Of a stretch of DNA of 64,000 nucleotides, positions 1-13,000 are shown one piece after another. The stretch covers positions 496,001 to 560,000 of the forward strand of contig NW_024104510.1 of NCBI RefSeq assembly GCF_003945595.2, read 5' to 3'. This DNA comes from Pipra filicauda (Eukaryota; Chordata; Aves; Passeriformes; Pipridae). The first letter of the stretch is position 1. Each line of letters begins with the position of its first letter. The notes under the pieces are model-generated. The model searched no databases and had not been told where the DNA came from. It saw only the letters and a list, made by a program, of their open reading frames with translations. Position numbers and translations under genes: made by a program.

Positions 1-3000
1 CTGTGACTTCTCTGAAATATCTAGTGATATAAATTCTTGGAACAAGGTGAAGGGAGCCTTATGCCATACATATGGGAGCATGGCTACACAGAGATAATAC
101 ATGTCAGCTTCAGGAGACTTGTAATGGCAAGTTTTTTCATTGCTTTCATTATCTCAATATCTATATATGGGATGTTACTGGAAGTCATGTGAGTTCCTGA
201 AGGTCAGCTCCTCTGCTTGTAAACATGTGTAAGAGTTTCACTTTCTGATTGCTGGAAACTAAAACCAAGGTACTTCTCAGCAAAATTTGGCTCTACAAAA
301 AATTTGTGTCCACGGAAACAATTTTCTTAACTTATGCTAATTTACAACTGCAATATTCAGCCATGTCCTTCCTTTACTAGGACACCTTTCTGGCATGAAG
401 GTATGAAATGTCCTAAATTTCATTATTTATTATGACATTGTCGTCAAAACCAAAAAATAGCTAAATGAAATGATAATAATTAAGTGCACTCAGCTGCATT
501 TTCTCTAAGAATTTCTGCATGTTTTGAGTGTGGGAGAAGTGACTCATTCTTTGTGAGGAGAACACAGTATAAATCCTGCTAATTATTTGTGCTGAGAGTG
601 GTATCTAGAATTCATTTATTATATGGAAGTTATAGGGCTCTGGCACTTTTTCAGTAAAGTGCCATTAATATTGCAGCTGGCTAAGCTACAGACATTCTGC
701 AAGAACTTGAGAAATCGTATTTCAGAATGGGTAGAAATACTTCAAATATAATTTTAGTCAAAAAATTTTGGTATTTCTTCTTTGAACATACTCCCCCTAA
801 AAAATGAAAACCATCTCAGCAATTCCAGAAGGACAAAAAAAGAAAGCCTCAGCTGCAGCTGGAATTCAGAAATAGATATTATGCAGCACCTAGAGATATT
901 GTGCATTGTTAAAGGATTCTTAGAAGGAATGGAGGTCTGGAAGTGACTCCCCTGCCATTTATCAATCCCCTATTACTAAAGGCTGCTCTCAGAACTAGCT
1001 AACAGGTTGTTAATTAGTAGTCACTATTATATAAATTAGAATCAAGGGAATAACAATGCACTAGAAACCCCAGCACACATTAGAGCCCAGCCAGACCTTT
1101 TCACAAATGGTCTCTGTGTAGAGAACACTGCCCATGCCCAGATCTGCCACAAATCTGCCCAGTTCCATCACTGAACCAGCCACAGCAGAAAACTCTTTAA
1201 GTAGCAGTTTGTGTTTGCATAAACCAAGGAAAGATGGCAATATCCAAGGAAGAAGAAAGGAGAAGGGAGATGAGGAAAGCAACAAATGAGATGACGCAAA
1301 CTACATCAAGCTTGAAAGAACTTGTCAAGTCCTTATCCTGCTCTAGATAAGTTGCTGTAGTTAACTGAGCTGATCCATCTTTCTGATAAACTGAATCCCG
1401 TTTATTTTCAGTGCCATTTGTACCCAGGCTTATGTGCATGTCTGGCTGTCGCTAGGATAGATATTAGGAAACTAATTGAAAGCACCTGATAGCATCAGCC
1501 AGATAAGATAGCTGATGTTCCCTCTAAAGTCTAAAATGTTGCAAAAATACAAAATAATACTTTAGGCTGGGATGACTCAGAAATCAGCATCAACTTGCCA
1601 ACTTGGAAGGCCCAAGGATGTTTGCTTCACATAGTATCTTGGTAACAAATTTGTGTGTCACACTCACATACACAAATCCATACATAATGAGATTAAAGGC
1701 CATAGCTCCTTAGGAGAAACCCTGTTAATACTGAAATACAAAGAGACTCTGCTGTCTACAAACAGAAAACTTATAATCCAAAGGCACTTCATTAAGTGAA
1801 TTGATCTGTTTCTACAGCTCTGCTCTGTAATGGCCTGTGGCAAGAAGAGCCCATTATTTGTTTATTTGTTTTCGTGTGGGTTGTTTTTTTTTTTTTAATC
1901 TGGCATTTTTATCACGCCTGGCTTTCAACATGGAGCATTACAATTTGGGTAAAGTACTTATTCTGAAGACCTACAGATTTCTAATATGCTGAAAACAGTT
2001 GAAACCTTTGATTTAGAGCTCAGCATGTTTCAGTAGATTCCAAACTGCCTTAAGGGCAGCTCCAAAACTAAAGGTAATTATGAAAATAAACCCCCAAATT
2101 TCTCAAACAAACCAAAGGTTTGATTTAAACCCTGAAAAGAAACTTGTGGAGAATGGGCAATGCTGGATCACCAGAACTGGATATATGGACTCGTTCCACA
2201 CCAATCTGGTCACATCTGAAGCATGTCTGAGAACAACCTCTGTGGCTGGCACTTAAGAGATATGCATGTAAAAGCCTTAACTGAATCTTACCTACAAATT
2301 CAGTCTGGACCATCCTGCTAAATTAGGTGCCTTCAAGAGCAAAGCTCCCAGGGCCCTTGAGACAGAGACCTTAAGATTAGGTATCACTTGCTTGAACAAT
2401 TAGCTGCTATTTGATATTGTACATGCTCAGCATAAATTTATTTAGTCATAAAAATGTTCACAAAGTCTTTATCTTGCTGGAAACAATTGTCAGCAGAGAG
2501 TTCTCTTGTGCAGAAGTCCCTGGGTCTGCCTCGCCAGTGGGTTTAAGGCTCAAGAAATCATACCTCTCCTTGCTCTCAGGGTCTCACTCACATCGTCTCC
2601 TGACCTCCTCCCTCCCCAGCATATATGGCTCAGGGTCAGTATTTCACTCCCTGCAATAGTAGTTGGGGTAGACAGGCAACTTGGTCCTGCCTTGTGGCCA
2701 GCACGGGCTCACAGCGCCTTGTTCAGCCCTGAACAGGACCAGTCCTTCCAACTTTGAGCCTAAGAGACAGCACCCAGGAAACCCAGAAGCTGCAGCTGGT
2801 TCCAAAAACCTCCCTGTCAGTGAATACCTCTCAACACAACACTATTAAATAAACATCACACAGTGGTATTGACTTTACCTCTGCGTTGTACCTAGCACGT
2901 AGCCACAGTTAAGTATTGCACCACACAGACCTAATGTTTGCTTTTCAACGATGGTCTGTGCTGGCTTATCCACTTCCAGGCCCCTTTCCCACCCCTGAAT

Positions 3001-5097
3001 TGAACTTGTGCTATTCCTATACTCCCTCCTACTTGCCAAAAATCTATTCTTGTCTCCTCTGTGCCCTGGGATTGTTCAAGGTATCCATTTCATGGTGCTG
3101 ATGCTCCTCTTATATTGAAGCTAGTTTGATCTTACAGAAAATGACATTACTAACACTTAAAACGTTTTTCTTAATAATGACAAGACACAAAATTAGTAAT
3201 GTAAGCTATGTTAATTTGCTGGTCTGTTCCACTTCCTTCCATAGTACGAGTATTATAAAGTAAACCACCCAAGTTCCAAATAACAGTGATTGACTCTTAA
3301 CACACATACATTCAGGGCCTAGCTTTGGTAGCTTTAGAAATACAAGGAGACTAAAGGAGGACATTTGGAGACTCAATTACCTCAAGAAAATTACCTTATT
3401 CTGTGTGTATATATTAGCTATACAGACCTTACTCTAGCCACACATTAATTCTGCCAAAAGCTGGTTTAGTTTCCACACCAAGGTATCCAGTTCAGCACCA
3501 GGGTCTTCTCACAGACGAGGAGCACAAGCATGTCCCTCAAACTTCTTCAGGGACGAGAATTTGACCTTCCAAGCTAGACTATAAAACTTCACTACAACTT
3601 TAGAAAGCCTCCATTCTCTTCCCACTGAACCTGATGAATCTTATTTTTGCTTGGCAGATCCTGTTTTCCACAGACCTACCTCTCCTCCCCTTCTCCTTGT
3701 CCCGCATCCTTCTCTCCAGAGCTTTCCTTGCTCCCATCTCCCTAATCTTCTTGGGCTCATTTCCAGAGATCTACTTTTAAAAATACAGCAGCGTGCTATA
3801 AACAGGTTTGTCTTGTCAGCTTTAAAACTCACTAGTTACTGTTTCTGAGGCAGGAGAAGGAAAAAAGGGTATTCCAAGGGGACCCCCTTGACATGACCAT
3901 TCATCTGCCTACACCAGCAGTTCCCAAGCTTGTCGGCTCACAGCCTCATTTCCAGGCTCGTGACCTCTCTTCCATCAATGCTCCTTGGGGTTGCAACCCT
4001 GACTTTGGAAACTTCTCGTCTGGATCAGTCAAAAGTGACGCCTCAAGAATAATTTTCCAGCCGGTGCCATGCTTGTTTAGACTCCTGAGTGGTGTGATTA
4101 CCCTGGAGTTCAGGTTCAAACTTGTCTCTTTGCTTGTTTGTAAGTCTGGAAAGAATTTCTGGGTGTCACTCAGCCAGTAGATAGCAAACTCTAACTTTTG
4201 ACTGTTCTGGTTAGAGACAATTATATCCCAACTGACCTGGTATGGCATCAAGCACTTGGTTGCCAAGTTCAGCTGTGCCCGGTAGAAGGAAGGATTTTGC
4301 TTCTCTGCAGAGTCTGGAAAATCATTGTTTCCTCTGCTTGCATGTCACAGTCATTCACATATTACAGTTACCATGCCCAGATCACTCCTTATGCAGTGAC
4401 ATGGTTTCATGCCCCACATTGTGCATCCTCATTGCTGCACACACGCCTGCAGTTGGCTGAACTCTCACAGCTGGTTTTCTGCACGTCAGTTTGTCTTTCT
4501 CATTGCGGCCATTGAGACTCTGTGGTTAGTGAACATTTTAATATTCAGATTTCTAACTCTACTTTGTTGACTTTGCTTACTGGTAAAAGGGCAGTGGGAG
4601 GGTAAAAAAGCAACAGTGAAGTGGTTTGAAGAGATCATGAAAACACCACTGAAATGCTAAAACTGTCAGAACATTTGCAGTTTGGGTGTGCTACAGCTAG
4701 TCCTGCTTTGGAATTTCCCTAGAATTAAAATTGAAAATTTTTCAACTACCTGTTTCTCCTGTTTTCACCCTATATCCCTACTCAGCCTATGTGTCTCTGG
4801 CATCAAAGACCAGTTCCTGTAGCTTTCCTGCCCACAGAATCTCTCTCACCTGGTACAATCTTACTCTAGGCCTAAAGCTTAGAGTTGTTTGACTTTCTCT
4901 TTGACCTCAGTGCATTTCCCTGTTACTGTTTTTCAATTTAAATAGCCAAGAGATATCTGCCTAGACACACCGGGCTGGAATTTGGGGAATGTAAAGTGGA
5001 AGCTTAGCAGTAGCAGCAGCACCTGGGAGCAGCCAGCCTTCATACCTGCCTTGGGAAAACACAAAAGATAAATCTCGAGTGAAAGGGAAACCAGCTA
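1..5097. other. Noncoding stretch, no gene recognised
   Basis: A/T-rich, CpG-poor sequence. A T14 run lies at 1883-1896. A strong pyrimidine tract ending in CCCCAG lies at about 2602-2620, but no convincing exon follows it. Open frames of 80-106 codons overlap on both strands around 2411-2757 and 3641-4515. They resemble no family I know, and their mutual overlap is what stop-poor noncoding DNA gives. No repeat family was recognised here. Confidence 0.6.
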
Positions 5098-5132
5098 ATA
5101 CTGTGTATTACCAAGAGGAATACTGTGTATTA
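5098..5132. repeat. Short local direct duplication
   Basis: The 14-base word AATACTGTGTATTA occurs at 5098-5111 and again at 5119-5132, and each copy is followed by a similar AAGAG-containing stretch (5112-5117 and 5134-5140). This looks like a small tandem duplication with slight divergence. No function is implied. Confidence 0.6.
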
Positions 5133-8100
5133 ACTAAGAGAAACCAGTCAATAAAGTGGATGATAGGACACACCACCATCCACGCAGTTAAGAAGGATCA
5201 AGTTATTCAAGATTAGTAGACAAGGGAGAGAGGAGAAAGACATTTGGGGTCTCTGACTTTTCACCACTCAGGCACATGTGAGTACACGAGACAGTTGGGT
5301 ACAACCCCTTTTTGCAATTATTCAGTCTCCATATGAGGTTTAAGCATCTGACTTTGGTTGTTGCCAATAAAAGAGATTAAGCTGAAAATGTTTCAGCACG
5401 AAAGGCAACCACTGAAGTCAACATCAGGGCTTCTCTTTCCCTCAAATATGAGGGCAAAGCCCCACAGCCTGGCAGTGCAGGCCAGCAGATGAAAACGAAG
5501 TCATACTTCGTTAGAATGAAGCTTGGTGAGCACCGGAGCACACCATCAGCACTGAGAAATTCCTGTTTGAGCCTGTAATGATTTGCATGAGACCATCACT
5601 TGTTTGTCACTGTAGTGCACTTTGAAAAGGGCTGCAGATCCCTACTGAATTGCAAATGGTTTTCTCTTTCTTCCTGTCTTTTATTGACATGCTGTGTTTA
5701 TAAGAGTGCACAGAGTGCACCAAGGTCAGGTCTGCCTTCTCTTGTGCCATTATGAAATGGAAAACTGGTGGACATGTCAAAGTGATGGGCTCAAGAAGCT
5801 GGTGTGGTTATTGCATACCTGAAAAATCTCTGCCTGAGACTTCTCCAATTTTAGATGGAGAAATTCAGATGGACAGGAGACTCAAGGTTTGTGGAGAGTT
5901 GTCTGGTTGTGGTTAGATTTTACCTTTTTTTTTTCTTTTTCTTTTTTTTTTTTTTTAAATATACATATTTGGATTTGCTTCAACTAGGATGGAATTAAAG
6001 ATTTTGCCAGAGAGGATAGAACATTGGACTGATCCCAAATCTGCAGATACTAATCCAACCTCATGGTTAGAAAACGTGCATCTTCATGAATAATGTTCTA
6101 CATAAAGGAAAATCTGTACTGTTAAATGTAAAAGAGATACCAAAATCAAAACAACCTTATTCATCCTTAATGTACTTTAGAGAAAGATTAGTAGTCTGCA
6201 TGGAGTAGATGGAATTTAGTTTAAAAAAAAAAAAAAGCACAGGTGGACAACTGAAAATATTTTGACCAGTATAGGAGATAAACACTTCTTTTGAAGAGAA
6301 GGGCCACTATTAAAGGTTCATGGCTGAAAAACTAATTAGAACAGAGCCATTGTAGCCACATGGCATCTGCATAATCAGATCAGACTTCCATTTGATTTAT
6401 CAAATGCACAGAGGCTCTTGTTTCAGGGGTGTATGGAAGCACACTTTGAAGTGCATATTTCATATCTGGCTGAAGTTCTCATGTACAGGTGCAGCATTTG
6501 TAAAACATCCAAGAAAATACAAGGGGCCCTTTTAAGAGAGAGACTCCCCCAGCTTGGAACAGAAGTTCTTCTCTTTAAGATTACAAGACCATTTAGTAAT
6601 ATTTGGGCTCTTCTTGCTGATCCAAAGAAACCAAACAGCACGTGAAAGTGTTGGAAGGTCATAGATTCAATCTTGTCAAAGATACAGTCAGGATTTTTTT
6701 TTCTAGTAGCAAGGCCATTGATTCATTGGAATATGACTCTGGAAAATATTTTTTAGAAAAAGTGGATGTCAAAGGGTAAGGGAGAGGAGTTCAGTTGCAA
6801 CTCCATTCTAGCTTTCAAAGACACATATAATCACAGTGGTTCATGTCATTAAACATCCACAAGTCTCTCCTACCACTGTCAACACAGTCAAGATTTCAGC
6901 AGGTATCATCAGTGTATGTATTTTAGACTTCAGGGTATGAGAAGGCCTACCCTAAACATGAATAATTTAGGGGAGGGGGGCTTCTTGGGAAGGTTTGTAA
7001 AAGCTGAAAGTGCTTTTGAAGAAAGAGAAACCTTGCATGCAATCACATAACAGTCACAGAGCTAGGGATGAAGAGAAAGTCTAAAGTGAACTCTGCTGGC
7101 CACTCTGACAGCCTTCCCAGAGAGATGAATGAGGAGAGTTGTGCTGGCACATCCTGGTAAGGCTCCCACTGCCAAGGGCTGTACACAGAACGACGCTAAG
7201 GGACCCACTCTGCTCAATTTATTACAGGGAAGATAATCATATTTGCTCATTTACTCATATATCAGTTCTGAATGTGTGCCATATGAACTGTACAGAGAGG
7301 AAAAACAGCAGGTGGTGAAATAATCCTGCAAAGTGACAAGGGAATTCAATAAAAATCTGTGATTCTAAGTAAGAATGACTGTAAGAAAGTTTGCAGGGTG
7401 ATCCTATACCTGTCAAAGGGAAAGGATCTAGACAAGATCTTATTTGTTTAACTGAAAAATTCACATAGTCCTTGAAAGGAGATGAACTCTTTGAAATAAC
7501 AAGAATGCATAAGGAATAATTCACCAAAGTTTGTTGCTTCTTGCCTTTCACTAGCATATTATTCCCTAAATCAGCCCAGCAGAAAACAGAGATATGGAAA
7601 ATAAGTGCAAGTAGGTATTGCCATGAGAGCAGCAAGCCTTACTCCACCAATTCTCAAAGTAAGGAGCTTAACTGTATTATATGATGATTAAAAAAAAATC
7701 TCATCTGAGACATCGAAATCTTCAATCCCAAAGATAGAAACATTTTATCTGCATCTGAGAAATGACAATGATCCTACAAACTTAGAGGCTGATGGAATTA
7801 AGAGAGCTTTCTTTGAAGGTGCTGAAATGCACAAATACCAAAACAAGATCAGGGAACTTGAAACTGATAGTGCACAAGTCGACAGGAATCAACAGAACAG
7901 CCCAGTGGTGCTGGGGGCAAACAGATGAGGGGGAGGAAGAAAGGAAAGACCACAGGCCAAGGGTATTTGAACCTGTATCCAAATACATCTACATTCAGTG
8001 TAGCATTGTCCACGTGTCATGCACAAAAGCAGAACCTGCGCTGGCCTTGAGGAATGCTGCAACACTGACTTATGACAAGACATTCACTCACGAGATGGAC

Positions 8101-9878
8101 ACTTCTCTAAATTAAGTGCTTTCTAGTGCCAGATAGTCTTTCAGAGTTGCTTTTTTAAATAGCTTGCTGTCCAGTGACTTGGAGTCACATGTTTGTGCCT
8201 TTGATCATTCAGAGGGTATTTCAAAATTCCTTGGGAAAATACTCAAAGCTGCCTAGATAAATAACAGAGCTATGCCTGTCACAAACTCCCTACTCAGCCT
8301 GGAACTAGCTGAAGACAGGGGGAGATGTTTCCACAGTCAGCACCAGAGCTAAGACTAAGGAATGAAAGGTGCTCACCTGTAAGTTTGAACTCCGAGGCTA
8401 CTGCTACAAAGCATAACAACCAGTATAAATTGTCAGTGGATTGAGACAAGTAAAGACATTTACCACGTGATGGTGCGGAATTAAAAAGGAAGGCTGGGAT
8501 TATATCTGGCCAGCTCCTGTTGTTTCAAGAAATGCATCTCTGCAGAAGAAGTAACAGACACTGGTTGGACCACAGAGACAGGGACTGGCACAGACAGAGC
8601 TAAACTCAAGAGGGTGGCAGAGACTATTGGGTGGGCTCAGACACTGCTCAGGAAGAGCAGTAAGGACTTCCCTTGCCCCTGGTAGTGCCTGGTGGGTGTG
8701 AAAGGAGTTCACAGCAATGGGATTTGAGAGAGCTGTACTGGTATGCTTTTAGAACTTGTGCTTTATTAATTTTCACATTTACGTGTCACTGGTCTGTGAA
8801 AATCAGGGTGTCTGTAGAAAGGCAGTTTCCCTGTTCCCAGTTATCCTAGTTGCATATGCATAGCAAGGACAGAAAGAGGGATGAAGTGATGTTGGGGGTC
8901 CTTGCAGGTCCCTTCCTCTTCTCTGGCATGAACTAGAGCACTTGAAGACAGCCCTAAGCTGTGTTCTGTCTCCCAGTGTCTGCAAGGGGCCCTGCACTGC
9001 AGTGCATTTCAGCACTACCCATTTGCAGTGTCCCTGTGCACTGATTCATGAGCTGGAAGGAGCATACAAAATGGGTTTGTTCTTGCCTCTCCTGCCCCCT
9101 TTCTACAGCCTCTGAGAGTGGCCAGGACAGCATATGAGAGGATAAGTACAAGTAGGGGTGAAGTCCTGCCCCGAAAGTGATTGAGAAGTTTGTTAAATAA
9201 ATTGTCTGGTAACACTGACTGGAAAGTGATGCATTAAGTCTCACAGAATGGATCATCCTTGGAAGGAAACTACACACCTTCAGTTATGTGTAAGATCACC
9301 ACAGACCTCAAGTAAATACTCCAGAAGGCACTACAAATTCACTAGTGTGAATGAAAGCTGCTCCACTGGATCCTACAATCCGCTGCACAGCAAGGTGCCA
9401 CAGAACTGAACCCCAAAGTGCTCTGATCATGCAGCCACCTGCTACGTACCATCGAGGTCCCTCTCCTTCATCTCCTGCACTTCAGGCATTGCCTAATTAA
9501 TTTTCTTAGGTGTACCTAATGGACTGAAAAGAAAATTTGGGGACCTAGAACGAGGCCTCAAAACTGCACTGAAGTTAAAGGGCACAAGCAAACAGCACAA
9601 GCAGCCATTCTTGATGTCCAGATGTGAGAGAGGATGCAACAGAAGGCAGCGAGTTTTAATGCATGACCAGAAGCTGCTGTAAAATTCCTTGTGGAAACAT
9701 GAGATCTATTTTATTTGTCACAAATTTGCTAAGTAAGGTTAATACCCTGGCATTGACCCTGCCTTGTATGCCCTTAACAACACTGTTACGCCTTGTCCTG
9801 TTTTTACAGCAGAAGACATAACACATGGTCGATAACCCATTATAAACAGGTACTTTTCTTCTTTTCCCTTCCCCACAG
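5133..9878. other. Noncoding stretch, no gene recognised
   Basis: Contains the pyrimidine tract annotated separately and an A14 run at 6223-6236. The longest open frame is 126 codons on the - strand at 7255-7635. It begins at TTG and has a hydrophobic start, but no splice or start context supports it. Frames of 107 codons at 7792-8115 (+) and 8954-9277 (-) are also unremarkable. No repeat family was recognised. Confidence 0.6.
5924..5957. repeat. T-rich low-complexity tract
   Basis: About 34 bases almost entirely of T with a few C interruptions. On the - strand this is an A-rich tract with G. It could be a decayed retroposon poly(A) tail, but no element body or target-site duplication was seen beside it, so it is called only as low complexity. 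Confidence 0.85.
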
Positions 9879-10083
9879 CCACGACCCTGTCATAGCAGGG
9901 AAGACAGCTCTTCAGCCAGAGAATTTGGTTCCAGTCTCAGCCCATAAGCAGTGTATGGCTGAAGAAAAAGAGACTGTTCAGGCATTGTGGTCTTTACCCT
10001 GGCTGTTGAATAGCCTGCATGAATATCACATTATCATAAATCATTCAGTTGCTGGAAGTCATCTTACCATCAGAAGGAGCTGA
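9879..10083 (+). CDS. Possible terminal coding exon (hypothetical)
   Basis: A strong splice-acceptor-like site (pyrimidine tract 9852-9874 ending in CCACAG at 9878) is followed by an open frame from 9880 to the TGA at 10081-10083, 67 codons. The frame begins HDPVIAGKTA and ends LTIRRS. It has no recognisable domain, signal peptide or membrane segment. There is an in-frame ATG at 9955. What is seen is only an acceptor plus an open frame. Such pairs occur by chance in introns, and no upstream partner exon or clear polyadenylation signal was identified. Most likely chance; less likely a terminal exon of an unannotated or noncoding transcript. Confidence 0.15.
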
Positions 10084-13000
10084 ATAGCAACCATTTCTCA
10101 ATCCTTATGTACATCCACTTACAGCAGCTGAGCTGTGGGAGTATATAGACCTATTTTTCAGCTAGCATGATAATCAAGCCATTCCTCATTTAAGAGTGAA
10201 TTCATATGCCTTGGTATTAGTCCCAAATAACATTAGCAGAAATTGATACGTAATCTCCAATTCAAACTAAGATTAAGCTGAGGCCTTTATTCCTTAAAAC
10301 ACATATAAAGTCCCCAGCAAGATTCTTATCTTGGTGTGAATCTGAACACACTGAATTAAATTTAAAAGCCACTGTTTTAGACTGGTGTTTCTCAGCAGCC
10401 CCAGCATAGCCATAAAAATCAGAATCTGCTCTTAATATCTCTGCACACTGGTACTCTGCAGAACTAGCTCCAGACTATTTATAGCTCACACTATATATAC
10501 ACACTGCAGCTTCCAAAGGAATATTTTATCTTTTGTGAGGACAATGCTTTCAGTAATGTAAAAAGGCAAAGTTTTCTAAAAAAAAAAAAAAAGTCTGCTC
10601 AAACCCTTAACCTGGAAGAGTGGCCCTGCACTGCCAATCAGATAATAAGCTTAATTCTTACATCACGCTTTATTTGTAGCTCACTGTGTAGTTAGTGTTT
10701 GCAGCTTATCTAACAGGAGAAATGTGAAACCAGAGTTTTAGAACAATAGAAACAAGGCTGTCACCAGCAGGCTGCCGATGAATCATGTCCCTGCAGTCAA
10801 GTTCTCCCAGAAGGTCATTTGTAACAGAAATACATCCCTGCTTGAGCTGGCAAAATGCTGAAAAGTATTTCTCTGTTTTATCCTAATAAAACATCGAGCA
10901 GATCAATTACCAGAACAACTTCACTTGGTAGTATTTTTAAGTTCTGTTGACTGCAAGACTTAATAGTAAAGGTTACCAAGTAAGCAGGCCTGTTTGCTTC
11001 TGTCTGGGATTCTAGAGGGGGTTTTACCTTCAACCTAAATTCTAGGTATCTAAAATACAAACCTTTAAGTAAAACCAATTTACTGCTCTCTTTCACATTT
11101 TCAAAATCAGAAGGAAAAGAAAAAAATCTTTAAATGCTAAACAACTTCCTTCCATACCATTCAAAACTGAAACCCCCTGAAACCACAGAAAGACAGTGAG
11201 CTCTGCAAGAAGGATTTGCCAAGAGACAGAAAGAAGCACTGACACTTTCTCTTGTGTTCAAAGAGATATCTAGAAAAAGGACAAGTAAGTACCAAAAAAA
11301 AGAAAAAAGCCAAAACCTGTATCATAAATATAGAAGCTGATTTTGCTCATACAGAATTATTTTAAAGTAGCTGCTCTGTCTGCAGCTTCAGAAAGAAAAA
11401 AAAAAATCTCTTCTGCTGCACTTGCAAAAAAGCTTCGGATTTTCTGCAAGAGGTAAAACAGATGATGGGGGAGCTATTCTTTCAAGAAGAATGTCATTGG
11501 CACAAACAGCTGGCACTTGGTGCCATGTTATTTATATGTGCAGTTGCTTGTGGTTTTTAACAGATAAGAAAGCAATATCTCATTTGCAATTCAGGTAAGG
11601 AACACCAGCAGCTCTACAGCACCACTGGTCTCTGGGCCACATTTCTTATCATATCAGAAACATCTGTCACGGTGCAAAGGAGTTAATTATGAAAGCACAT
11701 CCAATATGCAGTTTCAGGATGAGCCAGCAGTCTGTAAGGAAATCAGAAAACCAGCCTCCCCCTATAAATGCTGGGATGGTCTGTCCCATATTCACCAGTT
11801 GGGATGAGAGCAGGGACTGGGAGGGGGAAGGGGGAGAAAAAGAGAGAGACCTTGGAAGAGTAATGATTATAAATTATCCCTTCTTTAGGAGTCAACTGTG
11901 CCTGAGAAGGGGCTTGCTCACAAGGGTCTAGTGGTTCACATGCAGACACATTGCAAAATGATTTTCACATTGCTCCCCACAGAGCTCCTCCAACTGCAAT
12001 CAGACCTGACTGTTAATCCCAGCCTTTGTGGTCCAGAGGACTTTACTCAAGAAAACACCAGTGGGCTGGGGTAGGAAGGATGGGTGGAGAAGTGGCCAGC
12101 ATGGAGGTGACCACCAGAAGTGCACTTGCAGGGGCTCTGCTCACAGAGACAGAAATTAATCCATTTTAAGGGCACTTGAGGATGAGATGACAGGAGCTTC
12201 CAGGGGGGCAAGGTGTGCCTTTAATCCATGCTGAGGGGAAAAACAGGGTGGGCTGAAAATTGCTCATGCGCCCATGTTCATCCCTGCTGTAATGCTGCAC
12301 GTGGCACAGATTTAGAGCACAACAATTTGTAATATGGACCATGTTTGTCTCTGGTGTTGTTCTCCAGGGCTGGGTTTAATACCCCTCTGAGTACAAGGGC
12401 ATTTTTGTGCAGGGACAAAGACAACTCCAGGTGACTTCAAAATCCCTCATGCCTAGAAATGCCTCTGTAGCTTTTGAAGCAGGCAGCTGGATTGAGACCC
12501 CCATCAGTGTGTGGGGGGTCACTGAGTGACTGCTTCCTGCTGTGCCTTTGGGCTTTTATTAAAAAATACAGAAGAAATATGTTTGTATCTTTAGCCCTTG
12601 GTGAGAAACCCCTCTGAACTTCAGCTGATGCACAGGGGAAAACTATGGATAGACCCTGAACTGGGTTGTTTCTCCTTTAGCCTGTGCACAGTCACCCACT
12701 GCCTTTTCTGTCCCATCAGAGACCCCTTTGGTGAGCTTTTATGGCTGCTCTACATCCAGTTGTGGATGAAATGTGAAACATCCTCTTTTTTACCCCCCAA
12801 GGAGTAGTCAAACCAGGCACGCAGCTTAAGAAAAATAGATGACAATACCTATTTTAACTTTGCTTCTAATCTCAAAACATATTCTTAAATATGCATACAC
12901 CAGCAGAAACAGCAGGTAAGGGTTCCTATTCTAAAACAAACAGAAACATGCACTTTGAGCCCTCATATGAAATGGCAGTAAAAGTCCAACTGAATAATTA

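Noticed and set aside
7255..7635. 126-codon - strand open frame with a signal-peptide-like start
   Set aside because: It begins at TTG, has no splice context, and frames of this length occur by chance in A/T-rich stretches of this size.
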